From: an uncultured Geobacter sp.
Lineage (GTDB): Bacteria; Desulfobacterota; Desulfuromonadia; Geobacterales; DSM-12255
Direction: 5' to 3'
NCBI GenBank assembly: GCA_937860145.1
Contig: CALMBF010000155.1
Coordinates: 147,719-203,065, forward strand
DNA: 55,347 nucleotides
Shown: one piece after another, positions 15,722 to 23,823 of the stretch
Layout: the number at the start of each line of letters is the position of its first letter
Position numbering within the stretch: position 1 is the first letter of the stretch
Notes under the pieces: model-generated
Database searches by the model: none
Seen by the model: only the letters and a program-made list of their open reading frames with translations
Told to the model about the DNA's origin: nothing
Position numbers and translations under genes: made by a program

Positions 15722-15782
15722 ATCCTACCTGAGTAATTGGTCGTTCGTCAAATAATAAATATAACGTCCATAAATAAAGTAG
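15722..15782 (-). promoter_or_regulatory. Promoter with upstream box, importer/nitrogenase-like operon
   Basis: On the minus strand: -35 TTGACG (15746-15751), an 18-base spacer, -10 TAGGAT (15722-15727). A 24-bp box (15759-15782) of the form CTAC-N7-ATGGAC-G-TTATAT ends exactly seven bases before the -35. The same layout occurs at 17.1, 18.9 and 30.7 kb. A box just upstream of the -35 is the usual place for an activator. Rrf2 proteins are the obvious candidates. Confidence 0.65.
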
Positions 15783-15835
15783 ATAACTTAGTGGCCACTT
15801 AAGCCAACTATGCGTAATGCGAGTTATTTCATGAC

Positions 15836-15982
15836 TCAGGCAGTTCCGACAATTCGTGCAGTGGTCACTGTCGACACGCCACGGAATATGGTGGCGACTG
15901 TGCCGATTGCATCAGCGAAGGTGATCGCCTGTTTCATGCGGCGAGCCTCATATTGTTGCAAGCCATAAGCCGGCTTTATCAT
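15836..15982 (-). CDS. Possible small protein coupled to rhodanese (48 residues)
   Basis: A short frame whose ATG overlaps the rhodanese stop codon as ATGA, the usual sign of translational coupling. The product begins MIKPAYGLQQYEARRMK and continues with a hydrophobic, Thr/Ala/Val-rich stretch (ITFADAIGTVATIF), so it could be an amphipathic or membrane-associated peptide. No cysteine and no recognised family. The region downstream up to the next promoter box (15782) holds nothing else. It may be a real small gene or the remnant of a longer one. Confidence 0.45.
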   Translation of the reverse strand: MIKPAYGLQQYEARRMKQAITFADAIGTVATIFRGVSTVTTARIVGTA

Positions 15983-16956
15983 TTCCCGGTCAAAGCCAGG
16001 TTTGTTCCAGCGGGATTGCCGCTGACGATCGGCAGGTTTTTGTCCTTGGACCAGCCAATCCAGGAGCTGTCGTAGTTGTGTAGCTTTTCCAGAGGCCAGC
16101 CGGCCAGATAGAGGGTGAAGATGGCCTGGGTGGAACGGACCCCGGACTGGCAGTAGAAATACTGTTCCTTGCTCTTGTCATAGCCCATTTTTTTCAATAA
16201 CGGTTGAACCTCGGACGCTGACAGCCATTCGCCCTGATTATCCTTTTTCTTGAAGATGATCCAGTCACTGTGGGAACTGCCGGGGATGCGTCCTGCCCGG
16301 TAGGCCCCCTTTTTCAACTCTTCGCCGGTGAATTCCTTGATATCCCGATTATCCCAGATCTGTGACGAGTTGCTTTTTTGCGCGGCAATGATATCAGCTG
16401 TATCCACCCTGAGTGCAGGGGATAAAACCCTGGCGATAAAATCGCCGCTGCGGAGTGGCGCAGCAGGGGCGAGCAGATCAACCGGATAACTGGCCCCTTT
16501 CCATGCCTTGATGCCGCCGTCCAGTACCCGCACGTCACCCTTGCCGTAGTAGGTGAAGGCCCACCAGAGCCGGGTCGCGTCGTACTTGGTGTCATAGATC
16601 ACCACTTTGGAATCCCGGTTTATGCCCAGGCTCTGTGCCAGCTTGGTGAAGCTGGCGGCATCGGCCAGGTTGCCGCTGACGCCGTTCTGGGTTTCGGGCG
16701 GGGCTTCGATGGCAGGGCGGTCAACCTGGAAAGAGCCCGGAATATGCCCCAGGCGGTATTCGACATTACTCTCCGCAGCCAGGATCACCAGTCCCGGGGT
16801 TTTGGTGTCGAGTAGCTGTTTCAGTTCCTGCACGGTAATCAGGGCACTGCCGCGCGGGTATCCCTTGTAGCCATTTTGCTGTGCAAAAGCAGTGACTGTC
16901 AGCAGAATCAGCAGGGCCAGAACGGTCAGCAGGGTGCGTATCGGTCGTATTTTCAT
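15979..16956 (-). CDS. Exported tandem-domain rhodanese (thiosulfate sulfurtransferase)
   Basis: A 325-residue protein with a signal peptide (cleavage after AFA-Q) and two rhodanese domains. The first (LVILAAESNVEYRLGHIPGS) lacks an active-site cysteine loop. The second has the catalytic Cys in YFYCQSGVRSTQ, about residue 268. It should move sulfane sulfur from thiosulfate or similar donors to an acceptor in the periplasm. Its own activator-type promoter and leader RNA copy 5 place it in the sulfur regulon. A 48-residue frame overlaps its stop. Confidence 0.85.
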   Translation of the reverse strand: MKIRPIRTLLTVLALLILLTVTAFAQQNGYKGYPRGSALITVQELKQLLDTKTPGLVILAAESNVEYRLGHIPGSFQVDRPAIEAPPETQNGVSGNLADAASFTKLAQSLGINRDSKVVIYDTKYDATRLWWAFTYYGKGDVRVLDGGIKAWKGASYPVDLLAPAAPLRSGDFIARVLSPALRVDTADIIAAQKSNSSQIWDNRDIKEFTGEELKKGAYRAGRIPGSSHSDWIIFKKKDNQGEWLSASEVQPLLKKMGYDKSKEQYFYCQSGVRSTQAIFTLYLAGWPLEKLHNYDSSWIGWSKDKNLPIVSGNPAGTNLALTGK

Positions 16957-16974
16957 GGTTAACTCCTTTGAAAT

Positions 16975-17045
16975 AAAAAAAGGCCAGGGTCGGTCGGGGC
17001 GTACTAACCCTTTCCGTGCCTGGCCTCCAGTTTTTCTGGTCAGCC
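16975..17045 (-). promoter_or_regulatory. Leader RNA copy 5: antiterminator/terminator switch
   Basis: On the minus strand: GGCT-GA-CCAG, loop AAAAA, CTGG-A-GGCC. AGGCCAGG pairs with CCTGGCCT before six Ts, with a 31-base insert between the arms (the longest but one). It lies between the promoter at 17074 and the rhodanese gene. Confidence 0.85.
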
Positions 17046-17073
17046 TCGATACCGCGACTACAAGTTTTGTTGA

Positions 17074-17133
17074 ATAGTACCTGCGTAAAACTCAGATGTC
17101 AATAATAAAATATAACATCTATAAAAGTTATAG
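17074..17133 (-). promoter_or_regulatory. Promoter with upstream box, rhodanese gene
   Basis: On the minus strand: -35 TTGACA (17097-17102), 17-base spacer, -10 TACTAT (17074-17079). A box of the form CTAT-N7-ATAGATG-TTATAT (17110-17133) ends seven bases before the -35, as at 15.7, 18.9 and 30.7 kb. Confidence 0.7.
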
Positions 17134-17173
17134 TTTAATCTGTTTGTGGAGACTTTCTCATTTCAGGTAATGG

Positions 17174-18796
17174 CTAAAGAATGTAGTCGGTTGAAAGAAA
17201 ATGTGATTTTCTGTCTCTGACGATCTGGTTGATAATATCCTTGTTAGTGTCGGCATCCCGGGTGGCAACTACGGTGCGGATTGACAGGACCCGCAGTGCG
17301 TCGATTATCGATTGGGTCCCCTCTGCCGAATTTTTACGGCCATTGAAGGGGAAGGTGTCGGGGGAGCGCTGGCACTGGCTGTTGATATTGATCCGACAGA
17401 CCTGGTTGACCAGCGCATCCATTACCTGGGCGATACGGTCCGGCGCCGTGCCGAATATGCTGGCCTGCTGGCCGTAGTCGGAAGAGACCACGTAGTCGAT
17501 GACTTCCTGGATGTCGTCATAGGGTACCACCGGTACGACCGGACCGAACTGTTCCTCGTTGTAGATCCGCATGGCCGGCGTCACGGGATAGAGCAGGGCA
17601 GGGTAGAAGAATGATCCGGCCACTGTTCCTCCCCCGGGGTTGACGACCCGGGCACCATGTTCCAGGGCGTCTTCTACCAGTCCGGTGAGGTTGGAGGGCT
17701 TTTCCGGCTCGGGCAGCGGGGTGATGGTGACACCATCTGACCACGGCATGCCGCAGCAAAGACCGTTGATGCCGCTGGCGAGTTTCTCCAGAAATGGTTC
17801 GGCAACAGAACGGTGGACAAAGATGATCTTCAAGGCAGTACAGCGCTGGCCATTGAACGTCAGGCTGCCGCTCAGGCATTCGCTGGCGGCCAGGTCGAGA
17901 TCGGCATCCGGGAGGACAACGGCCGGATTCTTCGCGTCAAGGCCGAGCACGCAGCGGAGGCGGTGAGGGCGGGGGTGCATGGCACGCAGGCCGTCGGCAA
18001 CGCGGCTGGTGCCGATGAAGGCAAGGACGTCGATGTCGCCGGAAGCCATGAGCGGCGGGACAACGACTTCACCGTCGCCATAGACCGTGTTGACAACGCC
18101 GGGGGGGAAGGAATCACGGAATGCCTCCAGCAGCGGCTGGAAGAGGAGGATGCCGAAACGGGGCGGTTTGATGATGGTAGTGTTCCCCTTGAGCAGGGCC
18201 GGGATCAGGGTAGTGAACGTTTCGTACAGGGGGAAATTGTACGGTCCCATGCAGAGGACAACCCCCAGAGGCGCACGGCGGACCTGGCCGATGATCCCCT
18301 GCTGGATGATGAACCGGGACGAAGCGCGGTCAAGCTCCTTGAGTGCGTCGATGGACTCGGTGATACAGGCAACGGCCCGGTCGAATTCCCGCTGTGCCTC
18401 CCGCAGCGGCTTGCCGACTTCCCACATGAGCAGGCGGATTATCTTCTCCCGCTTGCCGTTCATCTCTTTGGTGAAACGCTGGACAGATTCAATTCGCTCG
18501 CCGACCGACATGGTGGGCCAGGCGCCTCTGCCGTCGGCATAGGCGCGCTTGGCGGCTGTGAGCGCCTGCAGGGCTGCTTCGGGCGTCAGGAGCGGGGCAT
18601 GGCCGACAACCTGCGGTACAAGTCTGTCCTTTTCTGTTACCCACAGCGGTGAAATTACCGTCTGTAACGGTCCCTTCCAGGTCAGAAGCGTGCCGTCCAC
18701 CAGGTATTCCCGCTGCTCGAGCGGATGGTTCAGGCTGGCTTCTGAAGGTATGTTGCACGGTTCAGGGAACACGGAGTCATGTAGCAATGATCTCAT
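17174..18796 (-). CDS. GapN-like non-phosphorylating aldehyde dehydrogenase
   Basis: A 540-residue aldehyde dehydrogenase. The catalytic cysteine is in FNGQRCTALK (about residue 320), with the cofactor segment PALLKGNTTIIKPP and the fingerprint YNEEQFGPVVPVVPY near the end. The family match is to long GapN-type enzymes that oxidise glyceraldehyde 3-phosphate to 3-phosphoglycerate with NADP. The usual ELGGK motif reads LGLDAKNP, so the general-base Glu is not in its normal place; I believe this is common in this long subgroup. The gene stands alone behind leader RNA copy 6 and an activator-type promoter. NADPH supply for sulfur reduction is one possible reason. The start lacks a clear ribosome site. 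Confidence 0.75.
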   Translation of the reverse strand: MRSLLHDSVFPEPCNIPSEASLNHPLEQREYLVDGTLLTWKGPLQTVISPLWVTEKDRLVPQVVGHAPLLTPEAALQALTAAKRAYADGRGAWPTMSVGERIESVQRFTKEMNGKREKIIRLLMWEVGKPLREAQREFDRAVACITESIDALKELDRASSRFIIQQGIIGQVRRAPLGVVLCMGPYNFPLYETFTTLIPALLKGNTTIIKPPRFGILLFQPLLEAFRDSFPPGVVNTVYGDGEVVVPPLMASGDIDVLAFIGTSRVADGLRAMHPRPHRLRCVLGLDAKNPAVVLPDADLDLAASECLSGSLTFNGQRCTALKIIFVHRSVAEPFLEKLASGINGLCCGMPWSDGVTITPLPEPEKPSNLTGLVEDALEHGARVVNPGGGTVAGSFFYPALLYPVTPAMRIYNEEQFGPVVPVVPYDDIQEVIDYVVSSDYGQQASIFGTAPDRIAQVMDALVNQVCRININSQCQRSPDTFPFNGRKNSAEGTQSIIDALRVLSIRTVVATRDADTNKDIINQIVRDRKSHFLSTDYIL

Positions 18797-18857
18797 CCTT
18801 TCAGCGCGGTGCTTGACATTGCCCCGTACAGTCCGCGCTCACCTGCTCATAGTTTCA

Positions 18858-18907
18858 ATAAAAGAGGCCAAGGATGTTTTCCCTGGCCTCCATCTGTCTG
18901 GTCAGCC
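18858..18907 (-). promoter_or_regulatory. Leader RNA copy 6: antiterminator/terminator switch
   Basis: On the minus strand: GGCT-GA-CCAG, loop ACAG, ATGG-A-GGCC; the inner stem has one mismatch, the weakest of the eight. AGGCCAGGG pairs with CCTTGGCCT (one bulge) before TTTT. It lies between the promoter at 18945 and the GapN-like gene. Confidence 0.75.
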
Positions 18908-18944
18908 GAACCGAGTGTTTTGTTCAACTAGGTTCTTGCAACAC

Positions 18945-19005
18945 ATCGTAGAAGATTGCCCAACCGCCGGTCAAGCTCAAAATATAATGTCTATCATGTT
19001 AGTAT
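18945..19005 (-). promoter_or_regulatory. Promoter with upstream box, GapN-like gene
   Basis: On the minus strand: -35 TTGACC (18969-18974), 18-base spacer, -10 TACGAT (18945-18950). A box of the form ATAC-N7-ATAGAC-A-TTATAT (18982-19005) ends seven bases before the -35. Confidence 0.65.
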
Positions 19006-19050
19006 TTATTGTCCTTGTCCTTGCTTTTAGCCTGACGACGCAGTCGGTCA

Positions 19051-19506
19051 TCATCTCCCTATCTTCTCCATGAAAACGATCCCGAAACTTCCAGGAATCT
19101 CCTTCCACTCGTAGATTTGGTACCCAAGACGTTCATACAGCTGGATATTACGCACGCTGAGTTCCCCGGTAAAGAGCCGGAACACCTCCGCCTGCGGGAA
19201 CTCAGCCTCGATGGCTGCCATAAGGGCCGTGCCGACCCCTCTCCCCTGCATCTCCGGATGCACCATGAGTCGTCCTATCAGGCAACGCCCCTTGCTCATC
19301 CGGCCGTTCACAGAACCGACGATACGATCCGCCTCAACCGCCTTGAGGACGGTCTTACGGGAATAGCTCTCCCTCAACTCGGAGAGGGTCTGGGTGAGAG
19401 GCGGGATAGATTCGTCGCCGTACAGTTTTGCTTCGCTCAGGTAGGCGACTTTCTGCAGGGCGAGTATTTCCTCGGCGTCGTCGACGGTGGAGCGTTGAAT
19501 AATCAT
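19051..19506 (-). CDS. GNAT-family N-acetyltransferase
   Basis: A 151-residue GNAT protein. The acetyl-CoA binding loop is visible in GRLMVHPEMQGRGVGTALM (about residues 76-94), followed by LYERLGYQIYEW, the usual C-terminal strand pattern. The acceptor cannot be predicted. It overlaps the upstream membrane-protein gene by four bases (ATGA), so the two form a unit. It lies next to the sulfur cluster but has no leader RNA of its own. Confidence 0.85.
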   Translation of the reverse strand: MIIQRSTVDDAEEILALQKVAYLSEAKLYGDESIPPLTQTLSELRESYSRKTVLKAVEADRIVGSVNGRMSKGRCLIGRLMVHPEMQGRGVGTALMAAIEAEFPQAEVFRLFTGELSVRNIQLYERLGYQIYEWKEIPGSFGIVFMEKIGR

Positions 19507-19898
19507 GGTGTGAATCCTCTGAGACGGGCAGTCAACCAGGGCGAAACGGCAATTGTCAGGAGCACCAGCAGCCAGAGATTGCCGGTGGTGGGGTCATACG
19601 CCTGCAACAGCTCGCCCCACGGCTTCCGTGCCACCAGCCGTCCGAAGAGAAACTCGAAAGCGACGGTCATGACGAGCCAGGCGATGCCGATAAGTCGATA
19701 GTGGACTAATTTCAGAGGGCCGAGCCGGGGGAGGATGCTATAAGTGAGGAGGAAGAAAAGAATGGAGCAGAAGATGCCGGAGAGCGGTAGTGCAAGCCGC
19801 TGGCCGAGGAGCGGCACGAGGCATTTCTCGCGGAGGAGGCCGTTCAGGATGGCGATGGGGATGAAGGTGGCCCAGATGGTGGTGGTTTTCAATATCAT
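19503..19898 (-). CDS. Four-helix integral membrane protein, unknown function
   Basis: A 131-residue protein from ATG 19898 (TTG 19919 is possible). Four hydrophobic segments are visible: TTTIWATFIPIAILNGLL, GIFCSILFFLLTYSIL, LIGIAWLVMTVAFEFLFG and NLWLLVLLTIAVSPWL. I recognise no family with certainty. It is translationally coupled to the GNAT gene and begins 39 bases after the SIR2 gene ends, so it may be part of the same inserted block or older flanking sequence. Confidence 0.65.
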   Translation of the reverse strand: MILKTTTIWATFIPIAILNGLLREKCLVPLLGQRLALPLSGIFCSILFFLLTYSILPRLGPLKLVHYRLIGIAWLVMTVAFEFLFGRLVARKPWGELLQAYDPTTGNLWLLVLLTIAVSPWLTARLRGFTP

Positions 19899-19937
19899 CT
19901 TCAAGTCTTCACGCCCCAACCCCGAAATCTCCCCCCC

Positions 19938-22900
19938 TCATCGTGCACTCCACCGCCGCTTCAGTTCAATTAATCGAGAATCATTCAACAAAGAAGGGTC
20001 AGCTTCAGCAATTTTCACAAGAACATCTTCAATGTCATATGTCCATTTCGTCGCGTTTTCAGGTAAAACAGCCCATAGAAGAGCCAATGTCTTTTCCGGG
20101 AATTTTGCGACAATATCGGTCTTTGTCCCACGTAAGTGAGGCAGGAAAAAACCTTCCTCATCAATTTTAGTCAATAGTGGCAAAATTATATCGGCGATAA
20201 TGAGGAACACTGCTTCATTTGAAAAGGCCAGATCACAAAGCTTAGCGGACATTTTCGGGCTCTTTGCCTGTTTCTGCCGCGGCCATACCTCTGTAAAGAA
20301 TATAGGCAAGTTCGTTTTCCAAGAGCCTTTCCCCTTTTCAGAGGACCATCGCTCCAAATGCCAAATTATCTGCCCACGGAATTCATCATCTGCATTAAGC
20401 AAAACATTTCGCATCTCATCATTTGAAATGAAACGCCTCCCGGTTTTCTTGTGAATACTCCCCCAACCTGCCAAAAGAATTCCCGATAACACATTTACCT
20501 CTCTTCGACCGGCAACATGCTTATGCAAGGCAAGCTCTAACAGCCAAGGCTGCAAGCGAAGGTAGAGTTTTTCGTCAGGGACTCTTGATGCCCAGAAAAA
20601 ACCGTCCCAAAATGCCTCTTGATCCTCGTCTTCACTCTCAAGGGCAGAGAGAAGATTCTTATCGGTCCAAGATGGATCAATATAAAAGAACCAATTCAGG
20701 TTAAAAGCCAACATTACCAATGCGTGCCGCCTGTGGTCGCCGGACAAGCCAAGCAGTTCTTCGACATGGTTGGTCCACGGGATTGGGAAGCCTTTCCCAG
20801 CTTTCAATCCCTCCTTCTGCGGATCATTCATGATGGCTTGCGCCAATTTGCCAACCGGCGCATTCAAAGCTTCCGTTGCCCATGCCGGGTCCTTATTCCC
20901 GCGAACCAGAGAAGTTTTGGAGATATCAGCTTCAGCCTTCAGAACACTGACTATCTTAGACCATACCCGTTCGAATTGTTCTGGATAGTCGGCAAGCAAG
21001 ATCTTGCTGGACTTTTGCAGCCAATCCGATACCGGGTATATAAATTCAGCAACTGCGTCGACAGGATAAGTTGATATTCTATGGGCAATCAGAGCAGAAA
21101 AGCGCGGTTTATCTTTCTCTCTCGCAGAAGAAAAAAGAAACTTTCTCCAGGCCCACTCCGGCCACTCTCCCCGCTTCGCAGAGTTGTTGAGCGCCGAAAA
21201 TGCACGAATTGGTCGTTCTGAAGCCAATCCCGCAAATGGATCTTTTTCTACGAATCCTTCATCCATTCGACCGCTAAGTTCCCTGGCCTTGCCGAGAAGT
21301 GTTTCCAATGGTTCAGCAAGCAGAACTGAAAAATCTGAGTCAGTGCGGACAGTGCCACCACGGCCTTCCATGGAAGCTGCGGCCTTATCTGAATAGCGTT
21401 GTTGCCATTCAGGTGCAAGCTCCTGTAACTTTTCGCTTTCCTTTTGTATGTCGAAGCTGAAGCTGCATCCTTTTTCAGAAAGCCAATGAATACGGTTCAG
21501 GGAGTCCCAGGCGCGACGCTCTTCATATTTGGTCTTTTCCTCACCTTTCCATCTTGAACGCCCACGGAGCAATCGTTTCTCAAGGCGTATTCTTATCGTG
21601 GAGGGAAAATCATTCCAGCGTTTGCCCAAAGCGAGCATGAGATCTCTCTGGTGGCGACTATCCCAAAAAACGTCATCATTCAGACTGCAAATCAACTGTC
21701 CAGCTTCGGCACCAGCAAGAAGCTCTTGACGGCCGGAGACCCATATTCTTAATCTGGCAAAGACCTTATCATCATCTGTCCACCAAGCCAGATACTCATG
21801 CTTTGCTGCTTTCTGGTCGTGAACAATTAGCCTTCTAATAAGACCTACATAGAAAAGGAAGGTGTGTGAAATGCCGTAATGTCGATCAGATGACTCTCCC
21901 TCCAAATCCGGGTCCGGTTCTATTGGACAGAGAGTGATGTAGCTGAATCCTTCAAGTTCTTTCTCAAGGGAAACTGCATGTTCTAAATTCTTCCGGAATT
22001 CACGAACAGCAGTTACGAGATATTCGTCTGGGATTCCTACCTTCTCATGAAACTCCAAATACTTGACGTCCAGATTCACCATTTCCCTGACACTAACAGC
22101 ATCAATGTTCTCCGGGGGTTTTGGTCCACTGCTATATGGCCATTCCACTTTCAAATACGGTCGCCAAATCAATGCGACCTCCCTTATCGCAGCATCAGAC
22201 CAGCCATTAAGATCAATTGAAGCCTTCAGTTGATACCATTCATGGAAGTCTTTTTTATGAGTTCCCCATGTTTCGAACACATAACGCCAGGACCGCCTGA
22301 CCTCAAGAGAGGATTCTTTTTTTCTGCGTTCAAGTTCAAACAGGATGTGATTTTGTATGTCGGGATGAAGACCGGCTTGATGCGTTGCCCACCAAACCGA
22401 TGCGGGTTGATACGATACCGCACCAATCCAAAAACCAAGTTGCCTTAATCTCTTAGGCAACGTGGGTATATTAATAGAGTAATGACCCTTTAATGCCGCA
22501 AAGTTGTTGTCTTGGAAATCTTGTCGATCAAGCCGGGTAGCGGCGAAGCAATTCCAGACGCCTTCAGGAATTTCTCTTTTTGCCATATAATCTTCTGGAC
22601 CAATCTTTTTTGGACTTGGATCACTGTCCAATCCGTATGCTTCGAAAGGATCAAAATATGGTCCTCGTTCAAAGTAACTGCCGAGATTGCCAGGCTTTAG
22701 ATATCGTATGGCAGGGTCAAAAACGCACAACCATTCTGCAGGTGGATGATTTTCAGAACCAGTGAACCTCTTTGCCCCTTCAAGAGTTGAGACAATATGG
22801 GCAACCTGTCCTCTTTCGTGAGGTAGCAGTGATTCTGGCCCCTTTTGAGCCATATCAATAACATTTCCATACCATAAATCTGGGTTCTGCGCTCTGCAAG

Positions 22901-23765
22901 CCCAGGCGCGCAACGTATCCCAAAGAGATTTATGATTATCTGTATCGTCATAGGCGATTGGCAGAACGCCCTTATGTCGCCACTTGGCCTCTGCATCACT
23001 TTGAGTGCCGGCCTGAAAGGCATACATTCCTGACAAGGATTCCTGATGCCTGTTCAGGGCTTCAAGCAGATACAGAACGGGCGGGTCATCAGCAGCATAT
23101 CCAACGAAAACAACGATATATTTTTCCAGAATTGATCGGATGAACCGGGTTGCCCATCCATCTGCAAGGTAAGCATGACCAAATTCTGAACTCGATAAAA
23201 CAAAGCCATCGCCGAATGCCCCGCGATACTCTTTGTCTACATGGCCATGGAGATGAATGATCCCTTCGAATTCGTCATTACGCGTCGGATCAGGCAGGCG
23301 GGGTGATCTGTGACATGGAAGAGAATCGTCACACGACTCGAAAAGGAGGTCGAAGTTCGTTGTGACAAGTCGGGTTTTACCGTCAGTTGACCTCGCCAAA
23401 TCAAGCATTATCCGGTGGGCTGAAAGATCAACTTCCGAGGTTGGCTTAAGCGCATTAGCAACCGATGCTTCTATCTCGCGAGCAAGGAAATCTCGCTCCA
23501 GAAGGCCGAAAATCCTGTCAGCCGAAATCAGTCCACTAATTCCTATTCTAAGGTCTAGGTCTCTCGCTTCCGTTATGAGCTTTCTTACTGGATCGTCTGC
23601 GGTAACGCCCAAACTGTCGGTTACGTTTTTCGCCAATCCGAAGAAATCCAAGAGGCCGGCGCGTGCACGAGAAACGCCAGCACCGCAGAAGAAAATTACT
23701 CTCCCTTCGTCCCTGGCGACGAGTAATTCATCAGGTATTGATGGACCGTCAGCAAGAAATCGCAT
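19938..23765 (-). CDS. SIR2-domain protein with large C-terminal region (DUF4020-like)
   Basis: A 1275-residue protein. The N-terminal 280 residues are a SIR2-like NAD-binding domain: FFCGAGVSRARAG (25-37), TTNFDLLFE (near 139), IIHLHGH (near 169) and VFVGYAADDPPVLYLLEAL (near 215). The rest, about 1000 residues, is helix-rich with many Trp and resembles the DUF4020 region found behind such SIR2 domains. Proteins of this build (compare DSR1, DSR2 and ThsA) are anti-phage NADases that deplete NAD on infection; I infer that role here. The gene is more AT-rich than its neighbours, a sign of transfer. A possible nuclease gene lies 58 bases upstream. Confidence 0.8.
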   Translation of the reverse strand: MRFLADGPSIPDELLVARDEGRVIFFCGAGVSRARAGLLDFFGLAKNVTDSLGVTADDPVRKLITEARDLDLRIGISGLISADRIFGLLERDFLAREIEASVANALKPTSEVDLSAHRIMLDLARSTDGKTRLVTTNFDLLFESCDDSLPCHRSPRLPDPTRNDEFEGIIHLHGHVDKEYRGAFGDGFVLSSSEFGHAYLADGWATRFIRSILEKYIVVFVGYAADDPPVLYLLEALNRHQESLSGMYAFQAGTQSDAEAKWRHKGVLPIAYDDTDNHKSLWDTLRAWACRAQNPDLWYGNVIDMAQKGPESLLPHERGQVAHIVSTLEGAKRFTGSENHPPAEWLCVFDPAIRYLKPGNLGSYFERGPYFDPFEAYGLDSDPSPKKIGPEDYMAKREIPEGVWNCFAATRLDRQDFQDNNFAALKGHYSINIPTLPKRLRQLGFWIGAVSYQPASVWWATHQAGLHPDIQNHILFELERRKKESSLEVRRSWRYVFETWGTHKKDFHEWYQLKASIDLNGWSDAAIREVALIWRPYLKVEWPYSSGPKPPENIDAVSVREMVNLDVKYLEFHEKVGIPDEYLVTAVREFRKNLEHAVSLEKELEGFSYITLCPIEPDPDLEGESSDRHYGISHTFLFYVGLIRRLIVHDQKAAKHEYLAWWTDDDKVFARLRIWVSGRQELLAGAEAGQLICSLNDDVFWDSRHQRDLMLALGKRWNDFPSTIRIRLEKRLLRGRSRWKGEEKTKYEERRAWDSLNRIHWLSEKGCSFSFDIQKESEKLQELAPEWQQRYSDKAAASMEGRGGTVRTDSDFSVLLAEPLETLLGKARELSGRMDEGFVEKDPFAGLASERPIRAFSALNNSAKRGEWPEWAWRKFLFSSAREKDKPRFSALIAHRISTYPVDAVAEFIYPVSDWLQKSSKILLADYPEQFERVWSKIVSVLKAEADISKTSLVRGNKDPAWATEALNAPVGKLAQAIMNDPQKEGLKAGKGFPIPWTNHVEELLGLSGDHRRHALVMLAFNLNWFFYIDPSWTDKNLLSALESEDEDQEAFWDGFFWASRVPDEKLYLRLQPWLLELALHKHVAGRREVNVLSGILLAGWGSIHKKTGRRFISNDEMRNVLLNADDEFRGQIIWHLERWSSEKGKGSWKTNLPIFFTEVWPRQKQAKSPKMSAKLCDLAFSNEAVFLIIADIILPLLTKIDEEGFFLPHLRGTKTDIVAKFPEKTLALLWAVLPENATKWTYDIEDVLVKIAEADPSLLNDSRLIELKRRWSAR

Positions 23766-23823
23766 TTATTGTGAACTCCTATTTACGATTATCAGAAATA
23801 CCGACTTCACCGATCATACTACA

